DNA of 64,000 bases from Inia geoffrensis (lineage: Eukaryota > Chordata > Mammalia > Artiodactyla > Iniidae): the NCBI GenBank assembly GCA_036417435.1, contig CM070901.1, forward strand, positions 52,297,001 to 52,361,000, read 5' to 3'. This document shows positions 48,203 through 58,934 of this stretch, in pieces. The position numbers were made by a program, and so were the translations under genes. The notes beneath the pieces were generated by a model. That model was not told the origin of the DNA and made no database searches. It saw only the letters and a list, made by a program, of their open reading frames with translations. How positions within the stretch are numbered: the stretch's first letter is position 1; the number at the start of each line of letters is the position of its first letter.

Positions 48203-50272
48203 CAAAAACAATTAAGAAAAGAATTGAGACTGCCCTCAATTCAGACTCAGGGACACATACAGACTGAAAGTGAAGGGATGGAGAAGATATTCCATGCAAA
48301 TGGAAATCAAAAGAAAGCTGTAGTAACATTTATCATATCAGAAAAAATAGACTTTAAAATAAAGACTATTACAAGAGACCAAGAAGGACATTACATAATG
48401 ATCAAGGCATCAATCCAAGTAGAAGATATAAAAATTGTAAAAATTTATGCACCCACCATAGGAGCACCTCAATACATAAGGCAAATGCTATCAGCCCATG
48501 AAAGGGGAAATCGACAGTAGCACAATAATAGTGTGGGACTTTAACACCCCACTTTCACCAAAGCACAGATCATCCAAATTGAAAATAAATAAGGAAACAC
48601 AAGCTTTAACTGACACATTAAACAGTATGGACTTAATGTATATTTATAGGACATTCCATCCAAAAACAACAGAATTCACTTTCTTCTCAAATGCTCATGG
48701 AACATTCTCCAGGATAGATCATATCTTGGGTCACAAATCAAGCCTTGGTAAATATAAGAAAATTAAAATCTTATCAAGTTTCATTTCCAACCACAGTGCT
48801 ATGAGACTAGATATCAGTTACAGGAAAAAAAAACTGTAAAAAAATTACAAACACATGGAGGCTAAACAATACACTACTAAATAACCAAAAGATCACTGAA
48901 GAAATCAAGACGAAATCAAAAATTCCTAGAAATAAATGACAATGAAAACATGACGACACAAAACCTATGGGATGCAACAAAAGCAGTTCTAAGAGGGCAG
49001 TTTATAGCAATACAATCCTACCTCAAGGAACAAGAAAAATCTCAAACAACCTAACCTTACACCTAAAGCAATTAGAAAAAGAAGAACAATAAACCCCGCA
49101 AAATTAGCAGAAGGAAAAAAATCATAAAGATCAGGTCAGCAATAAATTAAAAAGAAATGAAGGAAACAATAGCAAAGATCAATAAAAGTAAATGCTGTTT
49201 TTTGAGAAGATAAACAAAATTGTTAAACTATTAGCCAGACTCATCAAGAAAAAAAGGGAGAAGGCTCAAATCAATAGAGTTAGAAATGAAAAAGGAGAAG
49301 TAACAACTGACACTGCAGAAATAAAAATGATCATGAGAGATTACTACAAGCAACATTATACCAATAAAATGGACAACCTGGAAGAAATGGACAAATTCTT
49401 AGAAAAGCACAACCTTCCGAAACTGAACCAGGCAGAAATAGAAAATATAAACAGATCAATCACAAGCACTGAAATTGAGACTGTGATTAAAAATCTTCCA
49501 AAAAACAAAAGCATAGGACCAGATGGCTTCACAGGCGAATTCTGTCAAACATTTAGAGAAGAGTTAACACCTATACTTCTCAAAATCTTCCAAAATATAG
49601 CAGAGGGAGGAACACTCCCAAACTCATTCTACGAGGCCACCATCACCCTGATACCAAAAACAGACAAATATGTTACAAAAAATGAAAAATGCAGACCAAT
49701 ATCACTGATGAACATAGATGCAAAGATACTAGCAAACAGAATCCAGCAGCACATTAAAAGGATCGTACCCCATGATCAAGTGAGGTTTATCCCAGGAATG
49801 CAAGGATTCCTCAATATATGCAAATCAATCAATGTGATAAACCATATTAACAAATTGAAGGATAAATCCATATGATTATCTCAATAGATGCAGAAAAAGC
49901 TCTTGACATAATTCAGCACCAATTTTTGAACCTAGGCACAAGACAGGAATAAAGACACAGACGTAGAGAATGGAGTTGAGGACACGGGGAGAGGGAATGG
50001 TAAGCTGGGACAATGTGAGAGAGTAGCATTGACATATAGACCTACCAAATGTAAAATAGATAGCTAGTGGGAAGCAGCTTCATAGCACAGGGAGATTAGC
50101 TCCGTGCTTTGCAACCGCCTAGAGGGGTGGGATAAGGAGGGTGGGAGGGAGATGCAAGAGGGAGGTGATATACATATGCATATAGCTGGTTCACTTTGTT
50201 TTACAGTAGAAACTAACACAACACTGTAAAACAATTATACTCCAATAAAGATGTTAAAAAATAAAAAAAGTT
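48203..50272 (+). mobile_element. LINE-1, plus orientation, 5'-truncated and internally deleted, subfamily B
   Basis: Left end: 'aaaaacaattaagaaaa' resembles the ORF1/ORF2 spacer. Homology to ORF2 resumes near 48236 (TYRLKV-type segment). ORF2 continues to about 49928 (RT motif 'AEKALDIIQHQF'), then jumps to the 3'UTR ('gaacctaggcacaagacagg') and the tail at 50272. It is missing the RT palm, thumb and C-terminus. Head-to-head with the minus L1. Confidence 0.88.
48498..49875 (+). pseudogene. L1 ORF2 remnant (EN domain and RT fingers)
   Basis: 48498-48839 carries 'STIIVWDFNTPLSP' (the canonical GDFN is WDFN), 'LTDTLNSMDLMYIYRTFHP' and 'FSRIDHILGHKSSLGKYKK'. The frame 49192-49875 (227 codons) carries '[20 protein letters not shown]', '[20 protein letters not shown]' and '[20 protein letters not shown]'. 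RT palm FADD is absent because of the deletion at about 49928. Inactive. Confidence 0.9.
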
Positions 50273-50280
50273 CTTCATCA

Positions 50281-50814
50281 AACGCAAGTCACAAGTGCAA
50301 ATTTAAGGAATTTATGGCCCACATTCTTCATGGTATTTCCCATGGATTGTCTGCAGGCACATAAAACCTAAAATGAGTATACTTGTCTAAGGGACATAGC
50401 ATGCAATCTAATTGTGGAAAAGAGTGACTCTGAGTTCAAAAACTTCTCATTTTTTTCCATATTATTCAGGGTCCCCCGTAGACCCTTTGAAGAACAAATT
50501 AATAGAGAGTATGAATATTTATTTACTCTCGACTTCACGTAAGGAGTTTTTCCAATATATAGAAGGGAAACAGTGACGATTCTCGGAAATAGGACATAGC
50601 AAGAATTCTCAAATTGTTAAAACCCTATCTCCTTATACCACAAAGGCAACTTATAGGCAGTACTTCTGGAGGACTTAACGAATCGTACCTTTCTTTTCCT
50701 TCTTGTCCTTGTAGGCAATAAGCACTGTTAATTTGGTTTAATATAATTGAAACAGAGCCAGATATGGAATCAAAAGCCCTGCTTTTCATCCTTCCTTTCT
50801 TACTTAAAAGCTGA
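50281..50814. other. No gene recognised
   Basis: Unique-looking sequence after the L1 nest. Confidence 0.5.
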
Positions 50815-50905
50815 CATTAGAAATATTATTTAACTTCTCCAAACCTCAGCTCCTCATCTGTGAAATGCACATCACAGGCTAGCTATGAGAGTTAAGTGAA
50901 AAGAA
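50815..50905 (-). mobile_element. MIR SINE fragment, antisense
   Basis: 'aacttctccaaacctcagct', 'cctcatctgtgaaatgcaca' and 'tatgagagttaagtgaa' in order. Confidence 0.65.
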
Positions 50906-51184
50906 AAAATACTTGTTTGGTATTGAATTCTGGTTTAGGGTCTGGTGATCATTAAAACTCATTAAGATATAATGTTTGGGAATCCACAACATTTTTTTTT
51001 CTTTTTTTGCCAAATACTGATGTTTGAACTAAAAAATGGACTAAAACATCTGAAATTTCTGCAAAACAGTTAGTTCATGATAATCCACTTAAATCTCTAC
51101 TTTCACACAAGTGAATCAGAGCTCAAAGCAAACAAGCCAAGGAAAGACCTTATTGCTGTAGCTTCTGTGGCTTCTCAAAACAAA

Positions 51185-51300
51185 CAGCAGTAGCACCTAA
51201 CATGTAATAAGGGTGTACTCTGTGCCAGGCACTAGGCTATGTACTTGATAGACATCCCCTCCTCTAATCCTCAGTGTAACCCCAAGAAACGTGAGCTCCT
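51185..51300 (+). mobile_element. MIR SINE fragment
   Basis: 'gcacctaacatgtaataagg', 'actctgtgccaggcactagg' and 'cctctaatcctcagtgtaac' follow the 5'-to-middle MIR order. Confidence 0.65.
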
Positions 51301-52284
51301 CAGCACAGTACCACAGCCCCCAGTGGAGGCCACACATAAGGCCAAGGCAGACCACAGACAGCCTGCTCGAGAAAGGAAGGTTTTTTATTCCAAGTCTGAA
51401 CCCAGAAGGATGCTAATTAATGAGGAATCTGTGTCCATAGCTGCCTTGCTTCCTTTTTTACTTTATTCTCTCTCTTGATCTATTGTAATTTCATAGTGGG
51501 TCTCTTGGTCATCTGCCTCCCTCTTATTGCCTCTTCCATAGCTGTCAGGGTGATCTTCTGAACCCAGAACACCCATGGTCCTGGGAAGGTCTCTGGCACC
51601 CTGGGCCTTTGGCCTTTCCACCCTCTGAGTGCCCACGGCACTCGGTGAACAGCGCTGTGGTTGCTTTCATGACTTCTCTCTCAGGAGAGTGAGAGATTCT
51701 GGAAGATAGGAACTGTCCCTCGTGTATCATTGTATCTGCTGGGCTGTGGGAAATGGGGGGCTCATTTCCCCTCAGTTTCTATTAGGTGATGCTCAACCCC
51801 TGGCTGCACACTTAGAGTTACATGGGAAGTTTTTAAAAATATCCATGCCCAATCCATGCCTGCTGGAATCAGAATCTCTAGGTTTGGGGACTGAATCTAG
51901 ATTTTGCTAAAGCTCCCAGTTGACCCTAACCTATAGGCAGAGCAGAGAGTCAGAGTATTTGTGTGTATGTCCTGGTCTTTCCCTGTTACCCCCTCACTCA
52001 TCTGACTGAGTAGACAAGGAAGACTAGCCTGTAGCCTGCCCTAGCCCTCCTCTCCCTCTACCAGCCCTGCTGACCTGCAGAGAGCTGCCTGTTCTTTTCC
52101 TGGCCAGGCCACGAGATAAATAGGGCTCTGCCCTTGTGGGCAAGGTCTGCCGTCCTCCAGTGCTGCCTATGTCTGGGCAGGTGGGCCTGTTTAATCCTGG
52201 AGTTCACTGTTAGGAAACGCATTCTTACCCCAACCCAATAATGGATACTAGAGAATTTGTTTTCAGTAACAGATTTGACATTTA
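51301..52284. other. No gene recognised
   Basis: Somewhat less AT-rich than surroundings (52020-52200) but lacks convincing frames or CpG clustering. Confidence 0.5.
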
Positions 52285-52425
52285 TATCTTCATTTGCCTG
52301 ACCCTCACCCCATCAATTGATTCAGAATTTAGGAAAGGAAGATATTTATTATCTCCCTCTATTTCTTTCCTAGTTCCCAGGCCATAATAGATGCTCAATA
52401 AATATTTGTTGAACGAGTCAATTCC
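52285..52425 (+). mobile_element. L2 3'-end fragment
   Basis: 'cctagttcccaggccataat' and 'agatgctcaataaatatttg' with 'ttgaacgag' match the L2 terminus. Confidence 0.65.
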
Positions 52426-53215
52426 TTATGAACTTCTAGTAATATCCATGCTCTACATTTCAGTCTCACTTTTTCTCTGTCTCTTTCTTCCTTCACAAGC
52501 TACAGATGGTATAAATGCTGCAGTCCTTGTGAAGACTGAAAAAGCAGTCAGACAGATGTGTTGTTCATAGCTCCCTAGTCAGGCATAACTAAACATTTAC
52601 ATTTATTACCAATTAGAGGGGAAACAGACTGTAGTTTTATGCACTCTGTGTGGTTGGATATATTTCTTTTTGGGATCTCACTAAAAACTTCAAAATGTAC
52701 CATTGCATCTCACTCTCTTAACAACTCGAACCTCATTGAAAATGCCATTTAAATAGAGGTCTAACAATGACAGCACAAACCTACATGTCATTCTCTTACC
52801 CTCTCACAGAACGCCACAGAGGTGAAAAAACAATGTCACAGAAGGGCACCAGAACCAGTGTGATTGAGTTGAGCACATTCTATTAGGAGCTTATAGCACA
52901 CACAGAATTGGTTGAGTAATGGTAGACTTTATTTAAGGCGATGCATGTTAATTTGTTGATGGTACACGGTACACAACGGAGCACATAGTGTTTTGCTGTG
53001 TTTACAGATTTTCTCTATTTAGAGCAAAATAGAATACGTCAAAATAGTGCTACAAGTAGCTTTGGAGTCATCAGTTCCACAGAGCATCAGACCCAACACT
53101 GAAGAATTCACTATTTCTTAGCTGAGTTCCACCTAATATGCAACACATTTGACATGTGAAACACCCAACCTCATCAAAAAAATTAATGGAAAGCACTGGC
53201 TGAAGTATAGGCAAC
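52426..53215. other. No gene recognised
   Basis: Nothing supported on either strand. Confidence 0.5.
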
Positions 53216-53320
53216 CCAAGTTATGGTCTCAGCAACTGTTAACTCAGCTTCCTCATCTGCAAAATCAGATGACTGTCCCCAGGAACTTTCAATAAGGAAA
53301 TAATGAGATTTAATTAAAGA
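53216..53320 (-). mobile_element. MIR SINE fragment, antisense
   Basis: 'aactcagcttcctcatctgc' and 'aaaatcagatgactg' with 'aataatgagatttaattaaa' follow reverse MIR order. Confidence 0.55.
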
Positions 53321-53344
53321 TTTATGTATCGTGTAAGGATTTCA

Positions 53345-54205
53345 TCATATGACTATTTACCATAGGGACAATTTCAATACAACCTAAATGCCAACAACAG
53401 AATAGGGACTGGTTAACATATTATGGAAAAACCAGATGATATTTAAAAATTGTGGTTTTACCATAATGAGATACCACTTAATACCCACTGTAATAGATGG
53501 GTATATACTTTTTAAAAGCATAAGATAACAAGTGCTGGTGAGGATGTGGAGAAAGTAGAACCCTAGTGCATTGCTGGTGGAGATGTAAAATGATCCAAAA
53601 GCTATGGAAAATAATTTCGTGGTTAAGTAAAAAATTAAACAGAATTACCACAGGATCCTGTAATTCTTCTCCTTCATATATACCCAAAAGAATTGAAAAC
53701 AAGCACTCAAAGAAGTTTATGTACACACGTGTTCACAGCAGCACTATTCAGGAATAGCCAAAAGGTGGAAACAGTCCAAATGCCTATTAATAGTTGAATA
53801 GCAAAACGAATTGTGGTATACACATGCTGTGGACTACTTTTCAAACATAAAAAAGTAATGAAGTACTGATACATGCTACAGCGTGGATGAACCTCAAAAA
53901 ATTTATGCTAAGGGAAGGAAACCAGACACAAAAGGTCACATGTTGTATGATTCCATGTATCTGAAATATCCATAATAGGTAATTCATAGTGACAGAATGT
54001 AGATTGGTAGTGTCCAGCCTCTGGGGACAGGGCAGGAAACAGTTGGGAAAAACTTAATTTTTTTGTCTTGGATTGACAGAAATGTCCTGGAGCTAGATAG
54101 AGGTGGTGGCTGCACAACATTGTGAAAGTACTAGATGCCATTGAATTATTCATTTTAAAATGGTTAATTTTACATTATGTATATAACACCTCACTAAATT
54201 TTTTT
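53345..54205 (+). mobile_element. Old L1 (L1M-type) 3' end
   Basis: Decayed ORF2 C-terminus (frame 53566-53757 has 'MHCWWRCKMIQKLWKIISWL') and a distinct old 3'UTR ('ctgaaatatccataataggt', 'ggacagggcaggaaacagtt', 'acattatgtatataacacc'). Part of an earlier wave of L1 activity than the subfamily A/B copies. Confidence 0.8.
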
Positions 54206-54306
54206 TAATTGTGGCTTTTGAAGAATATTTACTGATATGGGAAAATTAATTTCATGTACATATTATTAGAAGCTGAACTTTCAGTATAATCTCAATTTTG
54301 TAAGCT

Positions 54307-54318
54307 AAAAAATGTATG
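54307..54318. repeat. Target-site duplication, left copy (AAAAAATGTATG)
   Basis: Perfect 12-bp match to 54795-54806, flanking the inverted L1 fragment. Confidence 0.75.
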
Positions 54319-54794
54319 TGATAATGGCCATTCTGACTGGTGTGAGGTGATAACTCATTGTAGTTTTGATTTGCATTTCTCTAATAATTAGTGATGTTGA
54401 GCACCTTTTCATTTGCCTCTTGGCCATCTGTATGTCTTCTTTGGTGAAATGTCCATTTAGGTCTCCCAGCCATTTTTTAATTGGACTGTTTGTTTTTTTG
54501 ATATTGAATACCATGAGCTGTGAGGGTAGCATCAACATATATACACTACCAAATGTATAATAGTTAGCTAATGGGAAGCAGCAGCATAGCACAGGGAGAT
54601 CAGCTCGGTGCTTTGCAATGACCTAGAGGAGTGAGATAGGGAGGGTGGGAGAGAGGATCAAGGGGGAGGGGATGTGGGGATATATGTATGCATGTGGCTG
54701 ATTCACTTTGTTGTGCAGCAGAAACTAACACAGTATTGTGAAGCAATTATACTCCGATAAAGATCTATTAAAAACATAAAATAAAACATGCAGG
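54319..54794. mobile_element. L1 with 5' inversion (twin-priming type)
   Basis: 54319-54522 is L1 ORF2 in minus orientation ('atggccattctgactggtgt' to 'ttgaataccatgagctg'); 54523-54780 is the subfamily-B 3' end in plus orientation ('agcatagcacagggagatca', 'actccgataaagatct') with an A-rich tail. Both parts lie between one 12-bp target duplication, the signature of a twin-primed L1 insertion. Confidence 0.85.
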
Positions 54795-54806
54795 AAAAAA
54801 TGTATG
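54795..54806. repeat. Target-site duplication, right copy (AAAAAATGTATG)
   Basis: Partner of 54307-54318; followed by a short TG/TA-rich microsatellite (54810-54887). Confidence 0.75.
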
Positions 54807-54809
54807 CAT

Positions 54810-54887
54810 CAGTGTGTGCATATGTATGTGTGTGTACATATATGTGCACATATATATACAAATATTTATATACATATATATACCATC
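54810..54887. repeat. TG/TA-rich microsatellite
   Basis: 'gtgtgtgcatatgtatgtgt' passing into 'atatatatacaaatatttat' and 'acatatatatacc'. Confidence 0.85.
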
Positions 54888-55217
54888 CTCCCACCAAAAA
54901 ACCTAAGAAGAAGTTCAGAATTTTGATAAGTGAATTATAGGTTATTTCATTTTCATACTCCTTAAAATGAGCACATGTCAATTTTATAACTTGAGGGAAA
55001 GACAATATTATTGAATAAGAATTGGGTTACAAAAGTATCTCTAAGGTTTCCTCCAGCTCTACGATTCTAGGAGTTTAAATGTGGTACCTTTACTTGATTG
55101 CCCATTACATGTTGGGCAAGAGCAGATAAGCCTTTTGGGTAGGCACCTAGGAAATGATGATTTAAGGCAGGCAGGCAATATTGGAGCACAGAGACATTTT
55201 GTATGCAAACAGTTGTA

Positions 55218-55390
55218 TCAGCAATCTGCATGCATAACTTCAGTCCTTGTCACATTGTTCATAAGTGGCACTGCTAGAAGGACGTACACAACTTTCATCC
55301 AGCTCCACAGCCCATTCTCGCTGATGGCACCTTCAAGAATTATGGTAACATTCATGGCTCTCGTGTGGACTCTTTCCATAATACGTGCAT
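55218..55390 (-). other. Exon-like open frame behind a good splice acceptor, weak
   Basis: On the minus strand a textbook acceptor (tctattttattttcag) ends at 55391; the following frame is open to a stop at 55218 (part of a 65-codon frame). The same region is also open on the plus strand (118 codons, 55081-55437). No family recognised, no donor or partner exon identified. A chance acceptor next to a chance frame is quite possible. Confidence 0.12.
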
Positions 55391-55437
55391 CTGAAAATAA
55401 AATAGATGTACCCATCTTGCACCGCTACCCTAGCTGA

Positions 55438-56659
55438 ATCTGTCTAGTAAAAGGAAATTGAGTTGCTTGACTTTTTCTTTATTTTTAAACAATAACATAC
55501 TCCAGTTGATGTATTCCAATTGGTGGCTTCCTAAAAGGATCATCTCATGTTTGGCTTGTCACTCACCGTGAGAACCTGAACTTTTTAGTATCCTCACTTC
55601 AACCCATCTCTTTCTCTTCCTGTCACTCTATATCAAGTGACTTATTAACAACACTGAGAGTTAAAAAAGGAAAATTTGAGTTAATTCTCACAAAGTCTGA
55701 ACATTTTACTCCATATTAACAGATTTTTTTAATTTGCCTTTTTTTATTTTTATCATTTTATCATCTTCAATGATTCTCCCTAAACCTAATTATCTTTAAG
55801 GATTAAGAATCCCCACTTTTCCCTCACTATTATTGGGCCAGTAGGTATTAAAAAAGAAGCCAGATTATTAAAATATTTGTGCTGAGATGATACTAAGAGG
55901 TTTATTTCTGCAGGTGAAAATCCCTTTATAGAAGGAACATGTGCTTGGACCTCTGAGGAGAAGTGCAAAACCTCATCTAGAGTTTCCAACCGAGAGAAGA
56001 TTCATAAAGAAGATGAATTTGGGTGCAGTCACCTTCTGACTGTGAGTCAAGATGCATAAAGTAATTCATAACAGAATAATTTGCAATTAACAAGAGCCTG
56101 AAAACACAGACACTGAAGAGTCGTGTTGACAGTACTCATTTCCATGGGATAGGAGGTTCAGGGAAGTTCTGTTGACAGAATGTAGGGATGTGTGCGAGCT
56201 AAGTTTTGAGAGGATGGGAGGTGAGTCTACTAAGCCCTGGTTCTACATAACTGAGACACAATGGAGTTGGACTCCTCAGTCACTCAGTCACTGAGGCATT
56301 GCTCTAGATTTCTACTTAAAGAAAAGCCTGGAAGGAGAAATGGAGGTGTTGTCAAAAACCTGACGTGTGTTGACTTCATAGGTGCCAAACTCAACTGAAT
56401 AATAAGACTCATTTCTTATTATTACAGACTCACATATAGTTGTATCTCAAATAAGATCCACACTGGGCAGTGGTATGTGCCCTTTGACATCTGGGTGTGC
56501 ATGTGCTGTCCTGAAAGTTGGGAGTGGGGGCTTCTGGATAAAGGGAAAATCTGGGAATTTTATTTATTTATTTATTTTAACCATGGTTGCCTTTTGTCTC
56601 CCTTCTCTCAACAGATAGATAGATCAATCAATCACTGTATTCTTTTATTTTTTTTCTAT
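55438..56659. other. No gene recognised
   Basis: Unique AT-rich sequence; no motif-bearing frame. Confidence 0.5.
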
Positions 56660-56774
56660 AAATTCCTTTTTAGGGGGAATTTGTTTTTATTTAATTTCTT
56701 AATTTTTATTTCATATTGGACTATAGTAGATTTACAACATTGTGTTAGTTTCAGGTGTAGAGCAGAGTGATTTG

Positions 56775-56815
<41 letters not shown>

Positions 56816-57435
56816 TTTCAAATTCTTTTCCCATTTAGAACTTACAGATTATTGAGCAGAGTTCACTGTGCTATACTGTAGGTCCTTGTTGGTTAACTAT
56901 TTTAAATATAGTAGTGTGTATATGTCAATCCTGAACTCCCAGTTTATCCCTACCCCCCAGATACCTCTCCCCTTTGGTAACCATAAGTTTGTTTTCTATG
57001 CCTGTGAGTCTGTTTTGTAGATAAGTTCATTTTTATCATTTTTTCTTTTTGGATTCCTCATGTACGCGATATCATATGATATTTGTCTTTCTCTGTCTGA
57101 CTTCACTTAGTATGATGATCTCCAGGTCCATCCATGTTGCTGCAAATGGCATTATTTCATTCTTTTTTAATGGCTGATATTCCATTGTATATATGTACTG
57201 CATCTTCTTTATCCATTCATCTGTCAGTGGACATTTAGGTTCTTTCCACGTCTTGGCTGTTGTAAACAGTGCTGCTACGAACATTGAGATGCATATATCT
57301 TTTGGAATTAGGGTTTTCTCTGGATATATGCCCAGGAGTGGGATTGCTCAGTCATATGATAACTCTATTTTTAGTTTTTTAAAGAACCTCCATACTGTTC
57401 CCCATAGTGGCTGCACAAACTTACATTCCTGGCAT
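56660..57435 (-). mobile_element. Older L1 3' end, minus orientation
   Basis: Reading right to left: ORF2 C-terminus (antisense of 'LGIYPE'-type region; minus frame 57072-57284 has '[16 protein letters not shown]'), then an artiodactyl-type L1 3'UTR ('ggtccttgttggttaactat', 'gtgttagtttcaggtgtaga'). It contains a TA microsatellite (about 56779-56810). 5'-truncated. Distinct subfamily from A and B. Confidence 0.85.
56779..56810. repeat. TA microsatellite in L1 3'UTR
   Basis: About 15 TA units, likely variable in length between individuals. Confidence 0.9.
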
Positions 57436-57886
57436 TTTAGAAGAGACTACATCCCTACCTAACTCCTCCCTTGGGTGACTGCTTTTTTGTTGAATTGTAA
57501 AGCTGTGAGCCCTCAACTGATAACCTGACACACTGATTACTGTTTTTCCGGCTCTTTCTTTGAAAGGACACTACTCCAGGCCCAGGGGAAACAAACAGCA
57601 CTGGGATTAATGAACAAAAGATATTCCCTCCCCCACCTTGACCCAGATCTCCAAAGGAGGTCAGCATTTGTCAAGAGGATGCTCTGGTGTCCTAGCTAGC
57701 CAAGCAGAACATTCACTGACTTGCCTGGCCCACTCCGGACCCCTTGGCTCTGCCACTTTGCCCTCACACTGGGCTCACTCCATGGATCCCTTGCCCTGAA
57801 GACAACACTTCACAGTTGTCTACATTAAATTGCCCATTGTTTTCTCCAGCCTCAGGTCACCCAGAAACGAAAACTAAAAGATTATT

Positions 57887-58150
57887 TTAAAGTTCCTCTG
57901 CATTCAGCACGTGGGACCTAATTTGTGGCTCTCTCTGCAAGTGTAGTTTATCAAGAGGAAGATTTGGTACTCTAGAGTTGATATGCTCCTCCAGCATTAT
58001 TTCCATGGACAGGTTTTTGTGAGCTGTTGTGTTACAAGAATGGCATATCATGCACTTTAAGCAGCATGAAAATCGGTCTGCGTTGTCACTTGCAGCGTCG
58101 CAGATGGATTCCTCTCCCGTTGCATTACTCAGGGTGCCTTCACTTGATAT
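57887..58150 (-). CDS. Candidate 3'-terminal coding exon, unidentified (low confidence)
   Basis: On the minus strand, 'actttccag' ends at 58151. From 58150 an open frame of 87 residues runs to a stop at 57887-57889. The acceptor has a moderate pyrimidine tract (ctgctccctgtcgcttcacc). The peptide is cysteine-rich in the middle ('FSCCLKCMICHSC') and ends in '...HVLNAEEL'. At least five CpGs lie within it despite AT-rich surroundings, which may mean selection. I do not recognise a family. No upstream exon was identified in the window and no clear AATAAA is placed just downstream. The plus strand is also open here (58029-58328), so chance remains possible. Confidence 0.22.
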   Translation of the reverse strand: MSSEGTLSNATGEESICDAASDNADRFSCCLKCMICHSCNTTAHKNLSMEIMLEEHINSRVPNLPLDKLHLQREPQIRSHVLNAEEL

Positions 58151-58694
58151 CTGGAAAGTCATTATTAAGGTGAAGCGACAGGGAGCAGTATCAGGCATAA
58201 CAGGTTTGAATGAACATCACCTCAATGCTAACAAAACCTTCTCTTGTTTTCCAGGATTTCTCTGTGTTAGTAATACCAGGACATATTTCTCCCATGGTGC
58301 TGTCTTTACATTTCAAAGAATTAGTTGAGGGCGAAAAACAAGAGAAATATGAGAGATTTGCTTCCTACTAAAGAGTCTTGATTTTAAAAAATGAATTGGC
58401 CTGCCCCTCACATGGGAACATGATGTGACTGGTTTATTCTTCATACAGCACGCATTTTGCTTTGTTTTTCTAGCAGTCAGGATGGGTTTACATGGAACCA
58501 AACAGACACAATCTCCTAATCTCCCTTGTGACCAGTGCTTTAAGACAGTTGATTGGAATTAGAATCAGGATATGTTATCATCAGAAGAAACAGAAGCTGC
58601 CTTACCCAGCATTACACAGAAATAAGGTCAACACTATGGGACATCCAGGTTTGCCCCAGAGAACCAGAGAGCTGTTGAGTTCAGTTCATGATCC
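58151..58694. other. No gene recognised; possible intron of the candidate minus-strand gene
   Basis: Unique-looking sequence. Minus frame 58313-58501 (62 codons) has no acceptor or donor that I could support. Confidence 0.4.
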
Positions 58695-58708
58695 AAAAAG
58701 CAGGGTCA
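58695..58708. repeat. Target-site duplication, left copy (AAAAAGCAGGGTCA)
   Basis: Perfect 14-bp match to 58921-58934. Confidence 0.95.
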
Positions 58709-58920
58709 GGGCTTCCCTGGTGGAGCAGGGGTTGAGAGTCCGCCTGCTGATTCAGGGAACGCGGGTTCATGCCCCGGTCCGGGAGGATCCCACGTGCCGC
58801 GGAGCGGCTGGGCCCGTGAGCCATGGCCGCTGAGCCTGTGCGTCCAGAGCCTGTGCTCCGCAACGGGAGAGGCCACGGCAGTGAGAGGCCCACGTACCGC
58901 AAAAAAATTAAAAAATTTAA
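58709..58920 (+). mobile_element. CHR-2-type SINE, plus orientation
   Basis: 'gggcttccctggtggagcag' start, B-box-like 'gggttcatgccccggtccgg', CpG-rich middle and A-rich tail ('aaaaaaattaaaaaatttaa'). The intact, perfect target repeat and preserved CpGs point to a recent insertion. Confidence 0.96.
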
Positions 58921-58934
58921 AAAAAGCAGGGTCA
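58921..58934. repeat. Target-site duplication, right copy (AAAAAGCAGGGTCA)
   Basis: Partner of 58695-58708. Confidence 0.95.

Noticed and set aside
55081..55437. 118-codon plus-strand open frame
   Set aside because: No domain, no splice or promoter context on this strand; length is possible by chance in 64 kb.
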